A DNA stretch of 64,000 nucleotides. Source: Mycobacterium colombiense (lineage in GTDB: Bacteria; Actinomycetota; Actinomycetes; Mycobacteriales; Mycobacteriaceae). Every line of letters starts with the position of its first letter. The stretch's first letter is position 1. Location: assembly GCF_003284935.1 (NCBI RefSeq), contig NZ_QMEV01000006.1, forward strand, positions 1-64,000. Reading direction: 5' to 3'. Both the position numbers and the translations under genes were made by a program. Below are positions 44,420 to 52,024 of the stretch, piece by piece. The notes below the pieces were generated by a model. It saw nothing but the letters and a program-made list of their open reading frames with translations. It searched no databases and was not told the DNA's origin.

Positions 44420-44974
44420 CTAATCCTCGATCACAGTGCGGGAGCGGCGGTCGTTGACGATGCGGGCCGGATAACCGGCAACATCGACATCGTCGGGCAC
44501 CGATTTGGTGATGACCGCCCCGGGCCGGATCATCACGCGGTTGCCGACGTCGGCGCCCAGCACCATCGCCATCGGCGAGATGAACACGTCGTCGCCGATG
44601 GACGGGTAGTGGCCGGGGCGCCCTTCTCCTATCGTCACTCCGTGGTGTATTCGGCAATTCGCGCCGACGCGGGCCTTGTAGTGCACGACCACCAGACCGG
44701 CATGAGCGATCGACAGACCGGGACCAAAGACGTTGCGCGGGATGTCGAAACCGAGTCGTTCCCCCAACAACTTGGTGCGCAGCCGAAGGTATGCGGCGAC
44801 GGCGTGCCCCACCGGCGTCCGGGCGGTATTGGTCCAATATTCCGATTTGCGCAACAGGCGCTGAAAGTGGGCAGGGCGCTCCAAGATCCGATGACGAAGT
44901 CGCCAACGCTGCAGGTCATACGCCGTCAGGTCCGCCGCCAGATACGCGCGCAAATCAGCCCGGCTCCTAATCAC
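44420..44974 (-). CDS. Serine-acetyltransferase-like hexapeptide O-acetyltransferase
   Basis: 184 aa from GTG 44974 (GTGA overlap with the flippase gene). N-terminal helices (about 1-85) precede left-handed beta-helix repeats (about 95-165): VHYKARVGANCRIHHGVTIG, then YPSIGDDVFISPMAMVLGAD and VMIRPGAVITKSVPDDVDV. Proteins of this shape in glycan clusters are acetyl-CoA-dependent sugar O-acetyltransferases; serine acetyltransferase itself is unlikely without a cysK neighbour. It probably decorates the repeat unit. Confidence 0.8.
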   Translation of the reverse strand: MIRSRADLRAYLAADLTAYDLQRWRLRHRILERPAHFQRLLRKSEYWTNTARTPVGHAVAAYLRLRTKLLGERLGFDIPRNVFGPGLSIAHAGLVVVHYKARVGANCRIHHGVTIGEGRPGHYPSIGDDVFISPMAMVLGADVGNRVMIRPGAVITKSVPDDVDVAGYPARIVNDRRSRTVIED

Positions 44975-46434
44975 GGACGAACCTGCTGCCGACGCAACGA
45001 GGCCAGGTTGGAGAATGAGACCGGGCCGACCGCCGCGCTGGTGGCCAAGTAAACGGCCGCCGCCACCGCCAGCGTCACAATGACGTGATGGCCCGAAAGC
45101 AGCAGCGTCACTGCGACACTCGCTGCCGTCGGGACCAGCAGCCGCAGTACGAACGTCACCGGCGTACGGTAACCGCACCGGCGGCGCAGCCACCAACTGG
45201 AAACCGCCATGTTGAAAAACTCCGTACACACCAATGCGATACCGGGTCCGACCGCACCGTACCGTCCCGCCAGAGCGAGATTGAGCGTGACATTGAGCCC
45301 CAAGGTGCCAACCGTCAACCACAGCAAGACCTGCTGGTAATGGCTGGCGACCAGGCCTTGGCCAAGGGTACCCCCGACGAATCGCAGGGCCGCGGCGACG
45401 AACAATAACGCCAGCGTCGGCGTTCCGCGCTCGACGAACGCCTGGTCTCCGAAGAACTCGATCAACGGACCGGCCAGCAGCGCGCCGACGACGGCGACCG
45501 GGACCGCGACGAAATACATCAGTTCGACACTGCGACGCAGAAAGCCGGCGAAGGTGGCGACGTCGCGAGAAAACAGCTCGGTGGCCGTTGACAGTGTCGA
45601 CTTGAGGAACACCAGCGACACGACGATGGTGTTAAAGGCGATGGTGAAGGCCAACCCGTAGACGCCCACCTCGGAGTGGCTACTCATCAGCGAGAGGATC
45701 ACCCCGTCGGCACGGCAGTACAGGAATCCGACCACCAAAAATGCGGTGAGGGGCAGACTTTCGCGTAGCAGGTCGGCGGCCTCGCGCAGGGCGAAGATCG
45801 GACGCACAGAGATATGCCGCGTCGCCGCCGTGCCCTGAACCAGGAGCTGGATGGCAGGCGGAATGAGCTGGGCGACGGCGAACCAGATGACATTCGACCG
45901 CGCCGCCACTAGGAATGCCACCAGCGCCAGCGTGGCCGACCGGCCGACGACGTCGGAGATGGCCACCGCCGAGAAGCGGACGGTGGCAAGAAACACCGGC
46001 TCGAACCGCGTCACCATGGTCTGCATCAGCAGCGCCCCGCAGAGCACGACGAGCATCACCCGCACCTCGGGGTCGTGATAGATGAGCAACCCGGAGACGG
46101 CGGCCAGCAGTGCCAGCGGGACGCAATAGATCAGGGCCAGGCCGCTGTTGATGCGCACCAGGCGCTCCAGGTCGCCGCGCCCGGAGGTCACCCGGCGCAC
46201 GATCACCGTGGCGATGCCCAGATCGGCCAGGCTGGTCCACATGGCGATGAACAGGACCGCGATGGAGAGTTGGCCGTAGCGCCCCGGTCCCAGATAACGA
46301 GCGGTCATGGCCACCGACACCACCGACGCCAGCATGCCCAGGGCGCGGCAGATCAGCTGGATCGAGAACGCGTGAGCCATCCGCGTGAGCGGCACCGACG
46401 GCACCACTGCATCGGCTGCCGTCGGCTCGGTCAT
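44971..46434 (-). CDS. Wzx-like polysaccharide flippase
   Basis: 487 aa from ATG 46434. Polysaccharide_synt/MATE-type membrane protein with about 12-14 hydrophobic helices, beginning LTRMAHAFSIQLICRALGML and continuing through YLGPGRYGQLSIAVLFIAM. The internal VGVYGLAFTIAFNTIVVSLV is typical of Wzx/RfbX. Wzx moves the lipid-linked repeat unit to the outer membrane face for polymerisation by Wzy. It is one of the genes that define this as a Wzx/Wzy system. It lies 11 bp after the initiating transferase. Confidence 0.9.
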   Translation of the reverse strand: MTEPTAADAVVPSVPLTRMAHAFSIQLICRALGMLASVVSVAMTARYLGPGRYGQLSIAVLFIAMWTSLADLGIATVIVRRVTSGRGDLERLVRINSGLALIYCVPLALLAAVSGLLIYHDPEVRVMLVVLCGALLMQTMVTRFEPVFLATVRFSAVAISDVVGRSATLALVAFLVAARSNVIWFAVAQLIPPAIQLLVQGTAATRHISVRPIFALREAADLLRESLPLTAFLVVGFLYCRADGVILSLMSSHSEVGVYGLAFTIAFNTIVVSLVFLKSTLSTATELFSRDVATFAGFLRRSVELMYFVAVPVAVVGALLAGPLIEFFGDQAFVERGTPTLALLFVAAALRFVGGTLGQGLVASHYQQVLLWLTVGTLGLNVTLNLALAGRYGAVGPGIALVCTEFFNMAVSSWWLRRRCGYRTPVTFVLRLLVPTAASVAVTLLLSGHHVIVTLAVAAAVYLATSAAVGPVSFSNLASLRRQQVRP

Positions 46435-46445
46435 GGCTCGCGAGC

Positions 46446-48029
46446 CTAGTAGGCTCCGTGGCTCGTGAGTACCGCTTTCACGGTCTTGGCGATAATCACC
46501 AGATCACCTGACATTGACCAGTTGTCGACGTAGGACTGATCCAGCCGCACCGACTCTTCCCAGGAAAGGTCCGAACGGCCGCTCACTTGCCACAGCCCGC
46601 TGACTCCGGGCTTGACCAGCAACCGGCGTTTCACGTCGTTTTCGTAGTTGTCGACCTCGCGGCGCAACGGGGGCCGCGGCCCGACGACGCTCATGTCTCC
46701 CTTGAGGACGTTGATGAATTGGGGCAGCTCGTCGATGCTGTACCGGCGAAGAATCTTGCCGACGGGGGTGACCCGGGGGTCGTCGCGCATCTTGAACAGC
46801 ATGCCGCCGGCGCCCTCGTTGAGCGACAGCAGTTGCTCGAGCTGGGTGTCCGCGCCGTCGATCATGGTGCGGAACTTGAGCATCGTGAAGGGCTTTCCGT
46901 CGACGCCGATGCGTTCCGACGGGTAGAAGACGGGGCCCTTGCTGGTCAGCTTGATGGCGATCGCAGCCGCGATGAGAAGCGGTGTGGTGGCGACCAGCGC
47001 CGCCAGCGAGAACAAGAAGTCGAAGGCCTGCTTCTGAAAGCGGTGCGCACCTTCGTATTGCGGCTTCTCGACATGCAGCAGGGGCAGCCCCGCGGTGAGG
47101 CGCAGCGTCAAGCGCGCCGCGGTCACGTCCATGACGCCGGGGGAGACGACCAGGTCGACGTCCATCGTCTCGAGCTGCCACATCAGCTCGCGGATTCCGT
47201 GCATCCCAAAGTGATCCGTCTGGGTCAGCGCCACGGTGTCCGCGCCGCAGCTGACGATCGCGGTCGCCGCATGGGTCTGGTCGCCCAGGATCGGGATTTC
47301 GCGGCCCCCGATCGTCAGTGTGTTGCCGCGGCCCGGACCGTATCCGGGGATGCAGACGCCGACCACGACGCAGCCGGCCAGCGGATTGCGGGCCAGTTCG
47401 TGCGCAAGGTGGGTCACCGCCTGGCGGTCTCCGATCACCAAAACCCGCGTCTGGCAATGGCCTTCGGCGCGTTTGCGGTTGACGTGCTTGCGCCACCCGC
47501 TGCGGCTTCCCAGCAACGCCAGCGTCCCGACGGGGAGCGCGATGGCCAGATAACCGCGGGCCAGATCGACCTTCGCGAGCAGCGTGACCATCGCGATGAT
47601 TCCGAATGTCCAGAAGGATGCCGTGCCGATCCGCCGGTACTCCTCGATCCCGGACCCGATGATCCGGCTCGAGCGCGTCTGGAAGACCGCGAGGGCCGAC
47701 AGCCACAGCGCCGCGAAGAGGAAGGAGAACAGCGTCATCATCGGGTCCGAGTAACCCGAGGTGTTCGCGATCTCCCCGAACCGAACGTACTGAGCGAGCA
47801 GCACCGACGCGCAGACGATCACCGAGTCGCTGATTCGCAGGTACTGCGAATATTGATCCTGCCAGCGCCGTAACGTGCCGCCACCGGCCGAGGGCGCCGG
47901 GCGCGCGGTTACCGGAGAACCGTTGGTGTCGCCGCGATGCAGCGCGGTCGTGCCGGCGGCCCAGGACTTCAGCGGTCGCCGGCTAGGCATGATGTCCACT
48001 GGGTTGCGAATCATTACCGACTGATGCAT
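46446..48029 (-). CDS. Polyprenyl-phosphate sugar-1-phosphate transferase (WbaP/WcaJ type)
   Basis: 527 aa from ATG 48029 (AGGTGG about 5 nt upstream); ATG 48014, overlapping the cupin stop as TAATG, is the alternative. N-terminal helices (about 70-200), a CoA_binding_3-like Rossmann region (TRVLVIGDRQAVTHLAHEL near 215), another helix near 335, then the catalytic PF02397 domain: LTSKGPVFYPSERIG, FTMLKFRTM, YSIDELPQFINVLKGDMSVV, GPRPPL and KPGVSGLWQVSGRS. It loads the first sugar phosphate on undecaprenyl- or decaprenyl-phosphate, starting repeat-unit assembly. Confidence 0.92.
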   Translation of the reverse strand: MHQSVMIRNPVDIMPSRRPLKSWAAGTTALHRGDTNGSPVTARPAPSAGGGTLRRWQDQYSQYLRISDSVIVCASVLLAQYVRFGEIANTSGYSDPMMTLFSFLFAALWLSALAVFQTRSSRIIGSGIEEYRRIGTASFWTFGIIAMVTLLAKVDLARGYLAIALPVGTLALLGSRSGWRKHVNRKRAEGHCQTRVLVIGDRQAVTHLAHELARNPLAGCVVVGVCIPGYGPGRGNTLTIGGREIPILGDQTHAATAIVSCGADTVALTQTDHFGMHGIRELMWQLETMDVDLVVSPGVMDVTAARLTLRLTAGLPLLHVEKPQYEGAHRFQKQAFDFLFSLAALVATTPLLIAAAIAIKLTSKGPVFYPSERIGVDGKPFTMLKFRTMIDGADTQLEQLLSLNEGAGGMLFKMRDDPRVTPVGKILRRYSIDELPQFINVLKGDMSVVGPRPPLRREVDNYENDVKRRLLVKPGVSGLWQVSGRSDLSWEESVRLDQSYVDNWSMSGDLVIIAKTVKAVLTSHGAY

Positions 48030-48586
48030 GTCGCCACCTGCTCCACTGGAACCAATCTGGGTTTGCGTGCGGGCCAGCTCGCGTCCTGCTCGGAGATGAC
48101 CGTGACCGGAATCGGCCAGGAGATGCCGAATTCGGGGTCGTCCCAACGGATCCCCTGCTCCTCGGTCATCGCGTGGTCCCCGCTGACCTGGTAGCTGACT
48201 TCGGTGTCGTCGACCTGGGTCTGAAATCCGTGCGCCACGTACGGCGGCAGGTACAGCGTCCGGTGGTCGTCGGCGCTCAATTCGACCATCACGTGGTCGC
48301 CGTAGGTCAGCGAATCGGGACGGACGTCGACCGCAACGGCGGCGATGGCTCCGCGGGTGCAGCGGACGAGCTTGGCCTCGGCGTGTGGCGGCACCTGGCG
48401 GTACAGGCCACGCACGGTGCCGCGGGTGTAGTTGAAGACGATATTCGTCTGTGTGACATCGAAATTCAGCCCGTGGTTCGTGAAGTCCCTGGCGCAGAAC
48501 GTCCGTGAGGAGAACCCGCGATGGTCACGGTGGAGTTCGAAATCGATGATCGTCACCCCGGCGACCTTGGTGGGCGTGTATTTCAC
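48014..48586 (-). CDS. RmlC-like cupin, catalytic His replaced
   Basis: 190 aa from ATG 48586. dTDP-4-dehydrorhamnose 3,5-epimerase fold: RDHRGFSSRTFCARDF near 20-35, then VRGLYRQVPPHAEAKLVR near 58-75, RPDSLTYGDHVMVELS, LYLPPYVAHGFQTQ, and GIRWDDPEFGISWP near the end. In active RmlC the motif is R-G-L-H-x-Q with the catalytic base His; here the codon is TAC (Tyr). It may be inactive as a 3,5-epimerase or catalyse a different step. First gene of the reverse operon down to 41,506. No rmlA, rmlB or rmlD is present. Confidence 0.8.
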   Translation of the reverse strand: MKYTPTKVAGVTIIDFELHRDHRGFSSRTFCARDFTNHGLNFDVTQTNIVFNYTRGTVRGLYRQVPPHAEAKLVRCTRGAIAAVAVDVRPDSLTYGDHVMVELSADDHRTLYLPPYVAHGFQTQVDDTEVSYQVSGDHAMTEEQGIRWDDPEFGISWPIPVTVISEQDASWPARKPRLVPVEQVATCISR

Positions 48587-48641
48587 TTACCGCTCCTTCT
48601 CCTGTACCGGGCCCGGGAAACCTTTGCGCTCATGCGTTGGC

Positions 48642-49868
48642 TTACGCGTATCCGGCAGCCGGCGGGCGAGTCATCACGGTCGGGATCACGCCGTATCGGG
48701 GGCCGAGCGACTTGCCCGACGCGGCGGCCAGGCGCGGCAGCGAGCCCATGACGCTGGGGGGCACGTTCGCACCGGCAAGGTTGATAGCGGGCAGCGCGGA
48801 CACGGCGCTGTTGGCGGCCGGGATCACGCTCGTCCAGCTCGCCGGCACGGCTAGCGGCCCGAGGGAGGCGGCGCTGCCGAGGCTGCCGAAGACACCCGAG
48901 CCGATCGATCCGAGCGAGCCGAGCGCGCCCGCGCCGGAGCTGGCCGCGCTGGCGGCCCCCGACGCGGCGGCCATGGCCCCGCTGCTGGCGGCATTCGCCA
49001 GGCCCTGTGCGGTTTGGGCCATGCCGAGGATCGAGGACATGCCGTACAGCGGGGTCGCCGCCGCCGAGAAAGCGCTGGGAATGGCCCCGGGGATACCCGA
49101 CGCGAGGCCCGTCATGATCGATGAGTCGGCCGCCGTGCTCCCGGCGGTCCCGGCGGCCCCGCCAATGTCACCGCCGACGTCGCCGCTGGTCTCGCTCAGG
49201 AGGGAGACGCTGGATTTCATCGGCGACGAAAGCTGGTGCAGCGTGGTGGGAACCTTGGACACCACCTGGGCGAGGTTCGCCTGCTCGGTTTGCGCGGTGA
49301 CCCGCCCGACCGTCGCGGCCTGATCGGCCATCCCGCTCTCGTTGGTCACCTGTGGCGCCGGGTTGAACTGCGTCACCGAGCACGCGGCCGCCGAGCCCGC
49401 GGCGTACTCGTACATGGCCGCGGCGTCCTGCGCCCACATTTCGCCGTACTCGGCCTCGGTGGCCGCGATCGCCGCCGCGTTCTGGCCGAAGAAGTTGGTC
49501 GCGACCAGCATCGCGAGCTGCGCCCGGTTGGCGGCGACGGCCGGTGGCGGGACGGTCATGGCGAACGCCGCTTCGTAGACCTCCACGGCGAGCCGGGCCT
49601 GGCCGGCCGATTCCGCTGCCCGCGCGGCGGCCCCGGCCGTCCAGGCCATGTAGGGCGCGAACGCGGAAGCCATCGCCAGCGACGACGGGCCCATCCAGCG
49701 TTGGGTGGTCAGGCCCGCGATCACCGTGCGGTAGCAACTCGACGCGGCATGCAGTTCGGCGGCCAGGCCGTCCCAGGCCACCGCGGCGGCGATCAGCGAC
49801 AGCGGGCCGGGACCCGTGTACATCCGTGTGGAGTTGATCTCAGGCGGCAGCGCTCCGAAGTCGATCAT
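48642..49868 (-). CDS. PPE family protein (SVP-like subgroup)
   Basis: 408 aa from ATG 49868. IDFGALPPEINSTRMYTGPG carries the Pro-Pro-Glu signature at residues 8-10, and RWMGPSS near 57 the W-x-G turn. The conserved PPE domain spans about 180 residues. The C-terminus has the PPE-SVP-type motif PLAVPASWTSV near 340 and ends in PTVMTRPPAAGYA. PPE proteins dimerise with PE partners and leave through ESX type VII secretion. The slot for the PE gene is filled by a 48-codon ORF. No esx genes are in the window. Confidence 0.93.
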   Translation of the reverse strand: MIDFGALPPEINSTRMYTGPGPLSLIAAAVAWDGLAAELHAASSCYRTVIAGLTTQRWMGPSSLAMASAFAPYMAWTAGAAARAAESAGQARLAVEVYEAAFAMTVPPPAVAANRAQLAMLVATNFFGQNAAAIAATEAEYGEMWAQDAAAMYEYAAGSAAACSVTQFNPAPQVTNESGMADQAATVGRVTAQTEQANLAQVVSKVPTTLHQLSSPMKSSVSLLSETSGDVGGDIGGAAGTAGSTAADSSIMTGLASGIPGAIPSAFSAAATPLYGMSSILGMAQTAQGLANAASSGAMAAASGAASAASSGAGALGSLGSIGSGVFGSLGSAASLGPLAVPASWTSVIPAANSAVSALPAINLAGANVPPSVMGSLPRLAAASGKSLGPRYGVIPTVMTRPPAAGYA

Positions 49869-49869
49869 G

Positions 49870-50016
49870 TCAGGCCGTGACTGTCAGCCTGGCGGACGTG
49901 GCGCCGGCGGTGTAGGAGGTGGTGTCGGCCGTGGATGCGTCAACAATCCGCAGGTCAGCCATGGTCTGCCGGTCGTGTGAGGCCTGTGACCAGCGGTTCG
50001 CCGTGACGAACGACAT
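49870..50016 (-). CDS. 48-aa PE-like mini-ORF in front of the PPE gene
   Basis: ATG 50016 with GGGGAAG about 3 nt upstream; the product begins MSFVTANRWSQASHDRQTMA. The first five residues are those of many PE proteins, and the gene occupies the usual PE position, with its TGA two bases before the PPE ATG. The rest lacks the roughly 95-residue PE helix pair and the Y-x-x-x-D/E export motif. It is probably a decayed PE gene kept as a translational leader, or a novel small protein. Confidence 0.45.
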   Translation of the reverse strand: MSFVTANRWSQASHDRQTMADLRIVDASTADTTSYTAGATSARLTVTA

Positions 50017-50380
50017 GTGCTTCCCCTTATGCGGTGCAGACGGCCCAGACGATGTTTTGCGTGATTGCAAACTGACTATCTAACAATAGCGTACAAAACA
50101 TACTAATAGTTTGACAATACCCTACGGTCGGGACCTCAAGTATTTGCGCGGGCGTCAACCCGGACAGCCGTATGACTGCTAACCTCTGGAGTGGGCTAGA
50201 AATCTTTGAGCGACGCGGGAGCGTGTTCGCCCCAACCCCCGAAGAAACCGAGGTAGTGGTGCCCTGCATGAGCAAGGCGTTTGTCGACGTGGCGGCGGGC
50301 GACCCGGCCCGCGGCGTCAGCCTCGGCACGAGCACCGGTGTCAGAACCCCCACCGAGTGGGAACCCAACTCCCGACTGCG
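50017..50380. other. AT-rich divergent regulatory region
   Basis: 364 bp between the PE-like ORF and the first ArpA-like TetR gene. Positions 50051-50126 are unusually AT-rich for this genome. They contain TTGACA (50111-50116), the distant inverted pair CAAACT (50068-50073)/AGTTTG (50108-50113), and AAAACATACTAATAGTTTG (50095-50113), whose AAACATAC resembles one half of gamma-butyrolactone-receptor boxes. I see no gene in it. Confidence 0.45.
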
Positions 50381-51058
50381 ATGACCACCCACTCGACCGA
50401 CGGACGAGCGGATGCGACCCGGCAACAGATCCTGCGGGCCGCATCGCACCAGTTCGCCCGGCGCCCGTACCACGACGTCGGCCTCGACGACATCCTCGCC
50501 GAGGCCGAGCTGACCAAGGGCGCGATGTACTTCCATTTCAAGTCGAAGCACGCGTTGGCGGTCGCGATCATCGACCATCAGACGGCGGATGGCGCCGTAG
50601 CCGTCCAGGACCTCCTGACGCGGGGCCTCTCGGGCCTCGAGACGCTGATCGACTTCTCCTATCTGATCGCGATCAAGGACATGAAGACGGACGCGGTCAG
50701 GTCGGGGCTGAATCTGATGGAGTCGATCGGTCTGTCGGGCGGGCCCCAGGAGAAGTTGTTCGATCGGTGGATCAAAGCCCTGGCCACGGTCGCCGAGCAG
50801 GCCAAGGCCGAGGGCGACATCAATGACGAGTGCGACCCGCAGGACGTCGGCCGCCTGATGGTTTCGCTGCACATGGGGCTGCGCAAAACAAGCAACCTCG
50901 ACGACCCCGAGCGGTTCCTGCGCGACCTGGAGAAGTGCTGGTCTTTGCTGCTGACCGGGATCCTGCAAGCGGACCGGATCGAATACTTCCGCCAATTCCT
51001 CAGGCGGCGTGCGGCGCTCGCCATCAACACCAGTTCAGCGGATGCCGACGAGCAGTAA
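50381..51058 (+). CDS. ArpA/ScbR-like TetR-family regulator, copy 1
   Basis: 225 aa from ATG 50381 (GTG 50357 possible). HTH near 10-55: RQQILRAASHQFARRPYHDV, ILAEAELTKGAMYFHFKSKH. This pattern, including K-G-A-M-Y-F-H-F, and the C-terminal DRIEYFRQFLRRR match the gamma-butyrolactone-receptor-like TetR subgroup. The ligand domain (about 60-210) has no assigned ligand. A paralogue follows 122 bp downstream. Their position between the PPE gene and the BcsB-like/deacetylase genes suggests local control, unproven. Confidence 0.82.
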   Translation: MTTHSTDGRADATRQQILRAASHQFARRPYHDVGLDDILAEAELTKGAMYFHFKSKHALAVAIIDHQTADGAVAVQDLLTRGLSGLETLIDFSYLIAIKDMKTDAVRSGLNLMESIGLSGGPQEKLFDRWIKALATVAEQAKAEGDINDECDPQDVGRLMVSLHMGLRKTSNLDDPERFLRDLEKCWSLLLTGILQADRIEYFRQFLRRRAALAINTSSADADEQ

Positions 51059-51180
51059 CGTCGCGGGCAGCTTGCAGGGGCCGATCGCTGTAATGACTGA
51101 TACTGTGGGCCGTCTTGCGGGCAATGTGGAACCAGATGAGCGTCCTGCGCATGCGATGAGACCCCGGAGGTGCGTGCACC

Positions 51181-51891
51181 GTGGCGCGCCAAGTTCGCTC
51201 TGAAGCCACTCGCCGCAAGATCCTGGACTCCGCGATCGAAGTGTTCAGCGATGTCGGATACGCCGCCGCCGGATGGAGCACCATCATCGAGCGGACCGGA
51301 ATGACCAAGGGCGCCCTCTATCACCATTTCGATTCGAAAGAATCGTTGGCCTCGAACATCATCGAGGAAGGCTCCGACACCCTTCTCAGCGCTTTCCGCA
51401 ATGTCTGCGGATCGTCCTCGCCCGGGCTGGAGAACTTGCTGCACGGCACGTTCACGATCGTCGAGGTGTTGAGCGCGGACAAAATGGCGCGCGCGGCCGC
51501 GCAATTGGCCACAGCGCTAAGCGGATTCAACGCCGCGGCCTCGCGCTTCTACGCCAACTTGGTGCTGGATACGGCGCAAGAGGCCCGGCGGGCGATCAAT
51601 GAGGGAGACCTCCGCAACGACATCGATCCCGACGTGCTGAGCGCCTCGGTCATCGGCAACATCTTCGGGGCTCGGTTGGTAGCCAACGCGATATCCAGCC
51701 ACGACAGGATCGGCGACATCGTCGGCGACCCCACCGCACGTCTGCATCAGATATGGAACCTGCTCCTCCCGGGTGTTGTCTCCGAAGCGTCGCTGCCCTA
51801 CTTCCAGCAATTCCTCCGGCGCGAAGAAATGCGCCATGTCGCCGCCAGGGCATCGCGCGAGGACGCCACGACGGAATCGGAAACCGAATAG
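51181..51891 (+). CDS. ArpA/ScbR-like TetR-family regulator, copy 2
   Basis: 236 aa from GTG 51181, behind GGAGG (51166-51170). HTH RRKILDSAIEVFSDVGYAAA then ERTGMTKGALYHHFDSKESL (about 10-58), the same subgroup as the preceding gene. Shared C-terminal ending: ASLPYFQQFLRREE versus IEYFRQFLRRR. Tandem copies often act as a receptor and a pseudo-receptor in actinomycetes. An inverted repeat GAACA-N8-TGTTC lies between this gene and the BcsB-like gene. Confidence 0.84.
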   Translation: MARQVRSEATRRKILDSAIEVFSDVGYAAAGWSTIIERTGMTKGALYHHFDSKESLASNIIEEGSDTLLSAFRNVCGSSSPGLENLLHGTFTIVEVLSADKMARAAAQLATALSGFNAAASRFYANLVLDTAQEARRAINEGDLRNDIDPDVLSASVIGNIFGARLVANAISSHDRIGDIVGDPTARLHQIWNLLLPGVVSEASLPYFQQFLRREEMRHVAARASREDATTESETE

Positions 51892-52001
51892 GGCCCGCCG
51901 ATAGCGGGTGCCGAGGCGACGCAAGACCTCGAAGAGGCGTTGCGAGATGCCTTTTCGCGGTCGCCGCGACGGCGATTCCGTTATTGGGGTAGAAGCGCTT
52001 T

Positions 52002-52019
52002 GAACAATGCATACTGTTC
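52002..52019. promoter_or_regulatory. Inverted repeat GAACA-N8-TGTTC before the BcsB-like gene
   Basis: Five-base perfect arms, 6 bp upstream of ATG 52025 and overlapping the earlier ATG 52007. It could be an operator for one of the two TetR proteins encoded just upstream. Short arms make chance occurrence possible. Confidence 0.3.
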
Positions 52020-52024
52020 CGGTG

